DNA of 64,000 bases from Leptothrix cholodnii SP-6 (GTDB lineage: Bacteria; Pseudomonadota; Gammaproteobacteria; Burkholderiales; Burkholderiaceae_C), in contig NC_010524.1 of NCBI RefSeq assembly GCF_000019785.1, positions 558,001 through 622,000 of the forward strand, written 5' to 3'. The position numbers and the translations under genes are program-made. Shown here piece after piece: positions 56,257 to 63,757 of this stretch. The notes below the pieces were generated by a model. The model saw only the letters and a program-made list of their open reading frames with translations, did no database searches and had not been told where the DNA came from. How positions within the stretch are numbered: the stretch's first letter is position 1; every line of letters starts with the position of its first letter.

Positions 56257-57777
56257 TCAATCGAAGCGGATGCCCTGCGCCAGCGGCAGTTCGCGCGAAT
56301 GGTTGATGGTGCTGGTGCTGCGCCGCATGTACTGCTTCCAGGCGTCGGAGCCGCTTTCGCGGTCGCCGCCGGTTTCCTTCTCGCCGCCGAAGGCGCCGCC
56401 GATCTCGGCGCCGCTGGGGCCGATGTTGACGTTGGCCATGCCGCAGTCCGAACCGCTGGCGCCGATGAAGCGCTCGACCTCGCGCAGGTCGTTCGAGAAG
56501 ATGCAGGACGACAGGCCCTGCGGCACCGCGTTGTGCAGCGCGATCGCGTCGTCGAGCTGTTCGTAGTCCATCAGGTAGAGCAGCGGGGCGAAGGTTTCGC
56601 GCTGCACCACCTCGGTCTGCGCGGGCATCTCGACGATCGCCGGGCGCATGTAGCAGGCGGTCGGGAAGCGCTCGGCCAGCATCGGCTCGCCGCCGGTCAG
56701 CAGCCGCCCGCCCTGCGCCTGTGCCTCGGTGATGGCCTGCTGCATCGCCTGCCCGGCAGCGCGGTCGATCAGCGGGCCGACGCGCGTGTCGGCGGCTCGC
56801 GGGTCGCCGATCTGCAGGCTGGCCCAGGCCGGCAGCAGCCGGTCGAGCAGGGCCTGCTTGACCGAGCGATGCACGATCAGCCGCCGCAGGCTGGTGCAGC
56901 GCTGGCCGGCGGTGCCGACGGCCGAGAACAGGATCGCGCGCAGCGCCAGATCGAGGTCGGCGGCGGGCGTGACGATCATCGCGTTGTTGCCGCCGAGCTC
57001 GAGGATGCGGCGCCCGAAACGTGCCGCCACGCGCGGGCCGACGGCGCGGCCCATGCGCGTCGAGCCGGTGGCCGAAACCAGCGCGACGGCGCGGCTGTCG
57101 ACCAGCGCCTCGCCGTGAGCCGCGCCGCCGATGACGATCTGCGCCAGCCCGTCCGGTGCCCGTTCGCCGAAACGGGCGACGGCGCGCTGCAGGGCCTTGA
57201 AGGTGGCCAGGCCCGACAGCGGCGCCTTCTCGGACGGCTTGAAGATCACCGGATCGCCGCAGACCAGCGCCAGCGCGGCGTTCCAGGCGAACACTGCGCT
57301 CGGGAAGTTGAACGCCGTGATCACCGCCACCGGGCCGAGCGGGTGGTACTGCTCGACGATGCGGTGGCCGGGCCGCTCGGAGACGATGGTCCGGCCGTAG
57401 AGTTGGCGCGACAGGCCGAGCGCGAACTCGCAGATGTCGATGCCTTCCTGCACCTCGCCGCGGCCTTCTTCGACGATCTTGCCGACCTCCAGCGTAATGA
57501 GCGCGCCGATGTCGTTGCGGGCCGCGCGCAGCTCGTCGGCCCACAGGCGCACGAGTTCGCCGCGTGCCGGCGCCGGCACTTCGCGCCAGATCTTGAAGGC
57601 GGCCTGGGCGCGGTCGAGCAGGCCGGGCAGCTCGGCCAGCGGCGTCTCGTGCAGGCGGGCGAGTTCGCTGCCGTCGATCGGTGACGTCACGCGCAGCGTG
57701 CCGCCGGTGCATTCGTCGGCGCGCAGGCCGCAGCGGTCGAGCAGGTCCGATGGCGGGGCGATCGGGTGGGCGCGCAT
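56257..57777 (-). CDS. amaB: Aldehyde dehydrogenase, ALDH7-type aminoadipate-semialdehyde dehydrogenase
   Basis: A 506-residue NAD(P)-dependent dehydrogenase. Key residues are visible: ITAFNFPSAVFAWNAA in the Rossmann region, SATGSTRMG, the general-base glutamate in LELGGNNA, and the catalytic cysteine in GTAGQRCTSLRRL. The GGEKETGGDRESGSDAWK tail is typical of the ALDH7 group. It likely oxidises 2-aminoadipate-6-semialdehyde to 2-aminoadipate in lysine breakdown. The upstream saccharopine dehydrogenase supports this, since it forms that semialdehyde. Confidence 0.88.
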   Translation of the reverse strand: MRAHPIAPPSDLLDRCGLRADECTGGTLRVTSPIDGSELARLHETPLAELPGLLDRAQAAFKIWREVPAPARGELVRLWADELRAARNDIGALITLEVGKIVEEGRGEVQEGIDICEFALGLSRQLYGRTIVSERPGHRIVEQYHPLGPVAVITAFNFPSAVFAWNAALALVCGDPVIFKPSEKAPLSGLATFKALQRAVARFGERAPDGLAQIVIGGAAHGEALVDSRAVALVSATGSTRMGRAVGPRVAARFGRRILELGGNNAMIVTPAADLDLALRAILFSAVGTAGQRCTSLRRLIVHRSVKQALLDRLLPAWASLQIGDPRAADTRVGPLIDRAAGQAMQQAITEAQAQGGRLLTGGEPMLAERFPTACYMRPAIVEMPAQTEVVQRETFAPLLYLMDYEQLDDAIALHNAVPQGLSSCIFSNDLREVERFIGASGSDCGMANVNIGPSGAEIGGAFGGEKETGGDRESGSDAWKQYMRRSTSTINHSRELPLAQGIRFD

Positions 57778-57807
57778 GGGTCGATCCTCCGGTCTCGCCT
57801 CACGCTT

Positions 57808-58965
57808 TCACGCTTGCACGGGCGTGAAACCGATCGGGTCGTTGGCCGCGCGGCTGCCGGGGTCGGCGAGAGCGGCGTAGTAGTGGCCGACGCGGGTGTG
57901 CAGGAAATCGCCCAGCCCGACCTGTTCCTGGCCGACAAAACCCGCACGCGGCAGCTTGCCCGCGCGCAGCAGCTCGAACAGGCCGACCACGCCGGCGGCG
58001 GTGCTCAGCTCGATGGCGGTGCGATCGACGCCGCGCAGCGGCGCGCCGAAGATGCGCGCCAGCCGGGTCTCCTGCTCGAAGCGGCCCTGGCGGCGGCCGG
58101 CGGCGGAGGCGAACACGATGACGACGTCCTCGCGGCTGTGCGGCACGGCGTGTTCGAGCACCTGGCGCAGCAGGTCGCGCCGCTCGATCAGGCGCAGGTC
58201 GTGCAGCAGGAAGGCCATCGCGTCGCGGTGGCCGGGGTAGCGGATGGTCTTGTAGTCGAGGTTGCGCACCCGCCCGCGCAGCGTCTCGCACAGCGTGCCC
58301 AGTCCGCCCGAGGTGTTGAAGGCCTCGAAGGCCTCGGCGTCGAGCGTGAAGGTCTCGTGGCCTTCGAGCGGCTGCACGGTGGTCAGCTCGCCGTGCACGA
58401 TGGCCTGGCAGGGGTTGCAGTATTCGTTGATGACGCCGTCGATGCTCCAGGTGAAGTTGTAGCGCAGGCTGTTGGTGGCGTTGCGCGTGAGCGCGCCCAC
58501 GCGCAGGCGCAGGTCGTAGAGCTCGTCGAAACGCGCCGCGAGGTGGCCGCCGAGCATGCCGATCACACCCGGCGCCAGGCCGCATTGCGGCATCAGCAGC
58601 GAGGGCGCCGTGGCGGCGATCTGGCGGATGGTGGTGGTGGCGGCGATGTCTTCGGTCAGGTCGAAGTAGTGCACCTGCGCCTGCGCGGCGGCCAGGGCGA
58701 CCCGCGTGGCCAGGTAGAACGGCAGCGCGTTGATGACGACCTGGTGCGCGCGCAGCGCAGCGGTCAGGGCGTAGCTGTCCTCGACGTCGAGGTGGATGGG
58801 CTTGATCGGCGCGTCGTCAGGCGCCACGGCGGGATCGAGCCGGTCGGCCAGCGTCACGGCGAGGCCCTGATCCGGCCCCGAGGCATCGATCAGCATGTCG
58901 GCGATCGTGCTGCCGACCTTGCCGGCGCCCAGCACCAGCACCTTGCGAAGTCCGGACGTGTCCAT
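57808..58965 (-). CDS. Saccharopine dehydrogenase (glutamate-forming) family protein
   Basis: A 385-residue dehydrogenase with an N-terminal Rossmann fold (VLVLGAGKVGSTIADML), INALPFYL, HYFDLTED and the PQCGLAPGV segment of the saccharopine dehydrogenase family. It should release glutamate and aminoadipate semialdehyde from saccharopine. The lysine-ketoglutarate reductase that would form saccharopine is not in the window. It starts the minus-strand pair with the ALDH7 gene, 30 bases apart. Confidence 0.85.
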   Translation of the reverse strand: MDTSGLRKVLVLGAGKVGSTIADMLIDASGPDQGLAVTLADRLDPAVAPDDAPIKPIHLDVEDSYALTAALRAHQVVINALPFYLATRVALAAAQAQVHYFDLTEDIAATTTIRQIAATAPSLLMPQCGLAPGVIGMLGGHLAARFDELYDLRLRVGALTRNATNSLRYNFTWSIDGVINEYCNPCQAIVHGELTTVQPLEGHETFTLDAEAFEAFNTSGGLGTLCETLRGRVRNLDYKTIRYPGHRDAMAFLLHDLRLIERRDLLRQVLEHAVPHSREDVVIVFASAAGRRQGRFEQETRLARIFGAPLRGVDRTAIELSTAAGVVGLFELLRAGKLPRAGFVGQEQVGLGDFLHTRVGHYYAALADPGSRAANDPIGFTPVQA

Positions 58966-59049
58966 CTGACGACTCCCGAGCAGCGGCCGCGGCCTTGTGA
59001 TGCCGATGTTAGGAGCGGCGTCTGGTGGACGGTAGCCTGCAGAACGCGC

Positions 59050-59064
59050 GATCGGCGGCCGATC
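59050..59064. promoter_or_regulatory. Perfect 15-base palindrome, possible operator
   Basis: GATCGGC-G-GCCGATC, about 85 bases upstream of the saccharopine dehydrogenase start, with a further CGATCGG half-site ten bases to its right. It lies in the 245-base divergent gap and could bind a dimeric regulator of the lysine-breakdown genes. This is inferred only from symmetry and position. Confidence 0.35.
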
Positions 59065-59210
59065 CTGCCGTTTCGATCGGTGCGGCTGACAGTCCGCACA
59101 GGCCGGCCTGGGTGCGGCCTGGCGAGTGACTTCCGGCGGCTTGCGTCGGCTTGCCGATCATGCGAGTCTGGCCGCGACAATCGGGCCGCGGGACAGGAAC
59201 AGGAGGTGCC

Positions 59211-59726
59211 ATGGTCTACATACGCGTCGCATTCATGCTGCTGGCGCTGGTCCTCGGGGGCTGGTTGGGGTATCGCTGGGGCTCCGGCGACCTGGAGAAG
59301 GTGCGCGCCGAGATCGCCGCCATCAACCAGACCGGCCAGATCGCCCAGTCCGATTCGGAAGCGACCCAGAAACGCATCGACGAGCAGCTCAAGCTGCTGG
59401 CCGACGAACACGCCGCCAGGCTCAAGGAGCTGACCGCCGGCTTCGAGGCGCAGAAGCGCGAGCTGAGCGGCAGCCTCGGCCGTGCCAACGCCCGCATCGC
59501 CGCGCTGGGGGGTGAGCGTCAGAACATTGCCGCGCAGCTCGATCAGACCCGCAAGGAAATGGCCACCGCCACCGGCGCGCAGCGCGAGGCCTTGCGCCTG
59601 AAGGAGCAGCAGCTGGCCGAAATGGACGCCAGGCTGCAGAGCCGCCAGGAAGGCATCCGCTGCGAAGCCGTGGCGGTGCCGGAGAGCCACCTGCTCACCC
59701 TCAACAGCGTGCTGGGGCAACCATGA
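59211..59726 (+). CDS. Membrane-anchored coiled-coil protein, inner spanin-like
   Basis: A 171-residue protein with one N-terminal membrane span (residues 2-22, VYIRVAFMLLALVLGGWLGY) followed by a long Lys/Glu/Gln/Ala-rich coiled coil (about 28-155). The topology is N-in with a periplasmic coil, like phage Rz inner spanins. Its last four bases overlap the start of a small lipoprotein gene, as with Rz/Rz1-type pairs. AGGAGG lies four bases before the ATG. I do not recognise a named family, and generic coiled-coil envelope proteins look similar. Confidence 0.65.
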   Translation: MVYIRVAFMLLALVLGGWLGYRWGSGDLEKVRAEIAAINQTGQIAQSDSEATQKRIDEQLKLLADEHAARLKELTAGFEAQKRELSGSLGRANARIAALGGERQNIAAQLDQTRKEMATATGAQREALRLKEQQLAEMDARLQSRQEGIRCEAVAVPESHLLTLNSVLGQP

Positions 59727-60043
59727 AGACAAACATGCTCTGGCTGGCCGCACTCGCGCCGCTGGCCGCCTGCACGACGACCCATGTGCCGGTGGTGCCG
59801 GACGCCGTGCAGTGCGAGGTGCCCGCCGCGCTGCTGCAGGCCTGCGATGCCCCCCAGCGCCTGAAGGACGGCACGACCTATGGCGAGCTGCTGCAGGTGC
59901 ACCTGGCGGACCGGCAGGCGCTGGTGCGCTGCGCCGCCGATCACGACAGCCTGATGAAGGCGGTGACGCTCTGCCGCAGCGAGGTCGAGCGTCACAACGC
60001 CCGGCTCAAGGAACTGGACGCGGCGCTGAAAGCGCGCCAGTGA
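59723..60043 (+). CDS. Small lipoprotein, outer spanin-like
   Basis: A 106-residue protein with a short signal sequence and lipobox LAAC (lipidated Cys17). The mature part is about 90 residues and contains four further cysteines (Cys31, Cys41, Cys70, Cys84), so two disulphides are possible; its C-terminal 40 residues are helical and charged. It overlaps the coiled-coil gene by four bases and is surely cotranslated. A role as outer partner of that protein is an inference. It ends ten bases before the convergent unknown gene. Confidence 0.65.
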   Translation: MKTNMLWLAALAPLAACTTTHVPVVPDAVQCEVPAALLQACDAPQRLKDGTTYGELLQVHLADRQALVRCAADHDSLMKAVTLCRSEVERHNARLKELDAALKARQ

Positions 60044-60053
60044 CGCGCGCCGC

Positions 60054-60806
60054 TCAGATCTCGATCTTGCTGATGTAGTCCGTCAGGAAGGGCTGCACGC
60101 GCTGCGACACCGCGCCCTTGATGCTGTCGAGCCGCGCGCGCTGCGACTTGAGCGTGCTCTCGGCACGGCGCAGCGTGGTGGACTGGTCGGAGAACTTGAA
60201 GAACAGCACCTGCGTGACGCTGCGCTGCGCGTCGATCGCCAGCGCCATCAGCTTGATCTCGGGGTTGCCCTGGGCGTCGGCATCGACGAAGCCGAGCTGG
60301 AACTTGGCGCCGCTGGCGTGCTGGCTGGCGCGGTCGAAGACGGTGATCCAGGGGTTGTCCTTGTCCATTTCCTGCAGGCCCTTGAGCACCGCGATCACCA
60401 CCGACGCAGCCGCCGCGGCCGGCCCGAGCATGGCGGTGATGACCGGGATGATGGCGGTGTGCATGTCGCCGTCGATCTGGGCGAGTTCCTGCGACTGGAA
60501 CTCCATGTCGTGCACCAGCCAGCCCACGCCCTGCAGCACCTCGACGTACTTGCGGTACCAGGCGATCACGTCGCCCTGGTCGCCGGCCGCCTTGTTGGCC
60601 GCCAGCTGCGCGAGCAGCAGGCTGTCGGCCACGGCGGCGCGCAGTTCGGGTGTCACGGTCGGGCCGAATTCGGCGATCTGGGCGCCCACCGCCACCGCCT
60701 CGCGCTGGTCGGAGTAGGCGATCTCCGTCACGGCGGACTCGAAGGCCGGGCCGCTGTCGGGCAGCGCCAGCATCATCACGAAGTCACGGGAAACGGGCTG
60801 GCTCAT
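60054..60806 (-). CDS. Unrecognised 250-residue protein with one hydrophobic helix
   Basis: A protein with no signal peptide. The N-terminal half is mostly helical; residues about 114-142 form a hydrophobic, Ala/Val/Ile-rich segment (IIPVITAMLGPAAAAASVVI) that could insert in a membrane. The C-terminal part has beta-like stretches (VLFFKFSD, KFQLGFVDADAQG) and ends in a helical, basic region. A helix-hydrophobic-helix layout is seen in some alpha pore-forming proteins, but I found no family match. AAGGAGAG precedes the ATG by five bases, so expression is probably good. It is divergent from the muramidase gene. Confidence 0.6.
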   Translation of the reverse strand: MSQPVSRDFVMMLALPDSGPAFESAVTEIAYSDQREAVAVGAQIAEFGPTVTPELRAAVADSLLLAQLAANKAAGDQGDVIAWYRKYVEVLQGVGWLVHDMEFQSQELAQIDGDMHTAIIPVITAMLGPAAAAASVVIAVLKGLQEMDKDNPWITVFDRASQHASGAKFQLGFVDADAQGNPEIKLMALAIDAQRSVTQVLFFKFSDQSTTLRRAESTLKSQRARLDSIKGAVSQRVQPFLTDYISKIEI

Positions 60807-60836
60807 GGGTCTCTCCTTCAATTGGATGTGAAAAAT

Positions 60837-60865
60837 TTGAACAGGGCGATGCGGCTGAGTAAAGT
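60837..60865 (+). promoter_or_regulatory. Sigma-70 promoter of the GH108 muramidase gene
   Basis: TTGAAC (60837-60842), an exact 17-base spacer and TAAAGT (60860-60865). It sits in an AT-rich island between the two divergent genes and would give a leader of about 64 bases. Confidence 0.6.
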
Positions 60866-60936
60866 CAATCCGGCACACGCGCGTCGTGTCGTTCATCCCT
60901 TTTCAGGGCGCCCCCGCGGCGCCGAGGAGTCACACC

Positions 60937-61554
60937 ATGCCGTCCGCCGCCTATCTCCAGAGTCTGCCGTTCATCCTGCGTTGGGAGGGCGGCTACGTGA
61001 ATCATCCGGCCGATCCGGGCGGTGCCACCAACAAGGGGGTGACGCAGAAGGTCTACGACGCCTGGCGCGCCCGCCAGGGCCTGGCCGCGCGCGATGTGCG
61101 CCAGCTCGCCGATGCCGAGATGCAGGCCATCTACGAAGCCGGCTACTGGCTGCCGCCGCGCTGCGACGTGCTGCCGACGGCGCTCGATCAGGTGCAGTTC
61201 GACACCGCGGTCAACATGGGCGTGGGCCGCTCGGTGCGCTTCCTGCAGCAGGCGGTGGGGGCGGGGGTGGACGGGGATTTCGGCCCGGGCACGCTCGGCC
61301 GCGTGCAACGCGCCGATCTGGGCACGGCGCTGGCGGCGTATTGCGACATCCGCGAGTCCTACTACCGCACGCTGGTGGCGCGCAATGCCAAGCTGGCGGT
61401 GTTCCAGAAGGGCTGGATGAATCGCCTCAACGCGCTGCGCAAGCAGATCGGCCTGCCGGGCTTCGAGGCCGATGTGCCGCTCGATTTCGGCGACGCCGGC
61501 TACGTGGCCAAGGTGCCCGATTTCGGCGAGGACCCGGACTACGACCTGCCGTGA
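60937..61554 (+). CDS. GH108-family muramidase (phage endolysin-like)
   Basis: A 205-residue enzyme. The GH108 catalytic motif RWEGGYVNHPADPGGATNKG is near residues 15-34, with the acid Glu17. The family middle segment (DQVQFDTAVNMGVGRSVRFL) and the C-terminal peptidoglycan-binding part (FQKGWMNRLNAL) follow. It should cleave the MurNAc-GlcNAc bond of peptidoglycan. It has no signal peptide, as in phage endolysins and the so-called secretion activator proteins, so it needs a holin-like exit or another export route. GAGGAG lies seven bases before the ATG. Confidence 0.88.
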   Translation: MPSAAYLQSLPFILRWEGGYVNHPADPGGATNKGVTQKVYDAWRARQGLAARDVRQLADAEMQAIYEAGYWLPPRCDVLPTALDQVQFDTAVNMGVGRSVRFLQQAVGAGVDGDFGPGTLGRVQRADLGTALAAYCDIRESYYRTLVARNAKLAVFQKGWMNRLNALRKQIGLPGFEADVPLDFGDAGYVAKVPDFGEDPDYDLP

Positions 61555-61585
61555 TGCCGTCCGCCGTCCAACCGGGAATCCACCG

Positions 61586-63280
61586 ATGAGCACCTCCACC
61601 GCCGACTCCCCCGATCTCGATCGCCTGCGCGAACAGGCCACCGCCTCGCTGCGCCGCCTCGCGCAGCGGCCCGATGCCGACGAACTGGCGCAGGCCAAAC
61701 ACCAGGTCGAGGCGCTGCGCAACGTGCGCGAGCTCGACCTGATGGGCCGGCTGGCCGAGGCCGTCAGCCGCGTCGACCCGAAGGACGCGCGCAACCGCCG
61801 GCTCTACGCCCAGTACCTGATCGACAGCGGCAAGGCCAGTGCGGCGATCGACCTGCTCAAGCCGCTGGCCGCGCGGCTGGCCAAGGATCACCCCGAACAC
61901 GCCGAAGCCACCGGCCTGCTCGGGCGCGCCTACAAGCAGATCTTCTTCGACGCCGGCGACACGTCGAGCGCGGGCGCCCGCGAGGCGCTCAAGCAGGCGA
62001 TCGCGGCCTATCGCCGTCCCTACGAGGAGAACCGGCGCGCCAACGCCTGGCAGGGCGTCAACCTGCTGGCGCTGCTCAGCCGCGCGCGCAGCGTGGGGCT
62101 GCGCGTGGCACCGGATCTCCAACCTGCCGAACTGGCCGCCGAACTGGTGGCCACGCTCGAAGCCGTGCCGGTGGCCGAGCGCGACAAGTGGTATCTGTCG
62201 ACCCTCACCGAGGCCCGGCTGGGCCTCGGTCTCGATGCCGGGCACATGGACGAGCTGGAGCGCCAGTTGCACGCGTACGTGAGCGCGCCGGGCACGGCGG
62301 CATTCCAGATCGCCAGCACGCTGCGCCAGTTCACGCAGGTGTGGGGCCTGGACGATGCGAGGCCGGCGGCGCGGGGCTTCGATCCGGCGGCGAACAGGGC
62401 CCGCAACCTGCCCCAGATCCTGCGCGCCCGCCTGTTGCAGCTGCCCGGCGGCGGGCTGGAGATGTCGTCCGGCCAGCTGCAGAGCCTGCGCAGCGCGCCG
62501 CCGCCCGAGGCCGGCCAGCTCGAGGCCGTGCTCGGCACGCAGGGGCCGCAGACCTTCGCTTGGTGGCGCGCCGGGCTCGAGAGTGCGCGCAGCGTGGCGG
62601 TGATCCGCCAGAAGCTCGGCCGGCGGCTGGGCACCGGTTTCCTGGTGCGCGCGGCCGATTTCGGGCTGACGCCGGGCGAGGAACTGCTGGTGCTGACCAA
62701 CTTCCACGTCGTCAACGCCAACGGCGCGTCGCCGGGCATCAAGCCGGCGGCGGCCGAGGTGGTGTTCGAGGCCGCCGATCCGGGCCGGGTCTACACGGTG
62801 TCCGAGCTGCTGTGGAGTTCGCCGCCCGACCAGCATGACGCCAGCCTGCTGCGCCTGTCCACGCCGGTGGCCGACATCGCGCCGCTGGTCATCGCCAGCG
62901 AGCTGCCGCCACGGCCTGTCGCAGTGGCGGATGCATCAGCAGCAGGGGCTTCGGCCGATGCGCCGCAGGTCTATGTGGTCGGTTATCCGGGCGGGCGCGA
63001 GCTGTCGTTCTCGTTCCAGGACAACGAACTGCTCGACCACGAAGGCCCGGACGGCGGCCAGCCGCAGATCCCCGGCGTCTGCCGCGTGCACTACCGCGCG
63101 CCCACCGAGGGCGGCAGCTCCGGCAGCCCGGTGTTCAACGCGACCGCCTGGGAGGTGATCGCCCTGCATCACAAGGGCGGCAAGTTCGGCATGCCGCGCC
63201 TGAACGGCCAGCCCGGCACCTACGCGGCCAACGAGGGACTGGCGATCAATACGCTGATCGCGGCGATGCACGCCCGCTGA
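61586..63280 (+). CDS. Intracellular trypsin-like protease with N-terminal TPR/TRAFs-like region
   Basis: A 564-residue protein without signal peptide. The N-terminal half (about 20-250) is alpha-helical with TPR-like repeats; the AKQIF..REALKQAIAAYRRPYEENRRA-type segment resembles the TRAFs-binding (DUF4071) regions found in bacterial signalling and conflict proteins. The C-terminal half (about 345-560) is a chymotrypsin-fold peptidase with a complete triad: His374 in TNFHVV, Asp418 in QHDASLLRL and Ser512 in GGSSGSPVF. Such proteases may act as triggered executioners, which is inference here. It begins 31 bases after the muramidase gene and is probably in its operon. Confidence 0.8.
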   Translation: MSTSTADSPDLDRLREQATASLRRLAQRPDADELAQAKHQVEALRNVRELDLMGRLAEAVSRVDPKDARNRRLYAQYLIDSGKASAAIDLLKPLAARLAKDHPEHAEATGLLGRAYKQIFFDAGDTSSAGAREALKQAIAAYRRPYEENRRANAWQGVNLLALLSRARSVGLRVAPDLQPAELAAELVATLEAVPVAERDKWYLSTLTEARLGLGLDAGHMDELERQLHAYVSAPGTAAFQIASTLRQFTQVWGLDDARPAARGFDPAANRARNLPQILRARLLQLPGGGLEMSSGQLQSLRSAPPPEAGQLEAVLGTQGPQTFAWWRAGLESARSVAVIRQKLGRRLGTGFLVRAADFGLTPGEELLVLTNFHVVNANGASPGIKPAAAEVVFEAADPGRVYTVSELLWSSPPDQHDASLLRLSTPVADIAPLVIASELPPRPVAVADASAAGASADAPQVYVVGYPGGRELSFSFQDNELLDHEGPDGGQPQIPGVCRVHYRAPTEGGSSGSPVFNATAWEVIALHHKGGKFGMPRLNGQPGTYAANEGLAINTLIAAMHAR

Positions 63281-63312
63281 GCGGGGTGCGCGCCGGCCTG
63301 CCCCGGCGCGCG

Positions 63313-63321
63313 TGGGACAAT
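63313..63321 (+). promoter_or_regulatory. Extended -10 promoter of rnpB
   Basis: TGGGACAAT forms a TGn-GACAAT extended -10 ending seven bases before the predicted RNA 5' end. No -35 is evident; an extended -10 can compensate. Confidence 0.55.
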
Positions 63322-63328
63322 CCGCGCC

Positions 63329-63658
63329 GTGAAGCAAGCCAGACCGCCGCTGGTGCCGGATCCGAAAGGTGGCACTGGAGGAAGGTCCGGACTGCACAGA
63401 GCAGCGTAGGAGGTAACACCTCTCCACCGCGAGGTGCGGATCAGAGCAACAGAGACGAGCCGGTTCAGTCCGGGTGAAACGGGCAATCTCTACGCGCAGC
63501 AACACCAAATAGGCCAGCATTGAAGCGGCTCGCTGAGCTGGCGGGTAGGTGGCATCGAGCCGGGTGGGCGACCCCCGGCCCAGAGGAATGGCGGTCACGG
63601 CGGGGGGTCTTTCGGGATCGTCTGCTGCACAGAATCCGGCCTATCGGCTTGCTTCACA
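63329..63658 (+). ncRNA. rnpB: RNase P RNA (class A)
   Basis: The catalytic RNA of RNase P, which cuts 5' leaders from pre-tRNAs. The P1 helix is perfect: GTGAAGCAAGCC (63329-63340) pairs with GGCTTGCTTCAC (63646-63657). Conserved core pieces are present in order: GAGGAAGGTCCGGAC near the 5' side, CAGAGCAG, GGTGAAACGGG, the AGAGGAATGGCGGTCACGG region, and ACAGAATCCGGCCTAT before P1. The length of about 330 fits the bacterial A type. Strand and extent are clear; ends are accurate to a few bases. Confidence 0.95.
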
Positions 63659-63742
63659 CTTTTCATTGACACCGGCTGAACCACCGGGATCACGGGCGGC
63701 CGTGCTGTCGTCGGGGCGTGCGCCATCGCACGACGGTCGAAC

Positions 63743-63748
63743 TACCAT
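63743..63748 (+). promoter_or_regulatory. -10-like element at the transporter gene start
   Basis: TACCAT ends nine bases before the ATG at 63758, the same layout as at recQ. Confidence 0.35.
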
Positions 63749-63757
63749 CGCGCCCCC

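Noticed and set aside
60054..60806. Bacterial gasdermin paired with the neighbouring protease
   Set aside because: The gene content invites this idea, but the sequence lacks gasdermin features I could recognise, such as an N-terminal lipidated cysteine, and the genes are not in one operon.
59211..63280. Prophage remnant
   Set aside because: No integrase, capsid, tail or attachment repeats were seen, and base composition and codon use match the surroundings.
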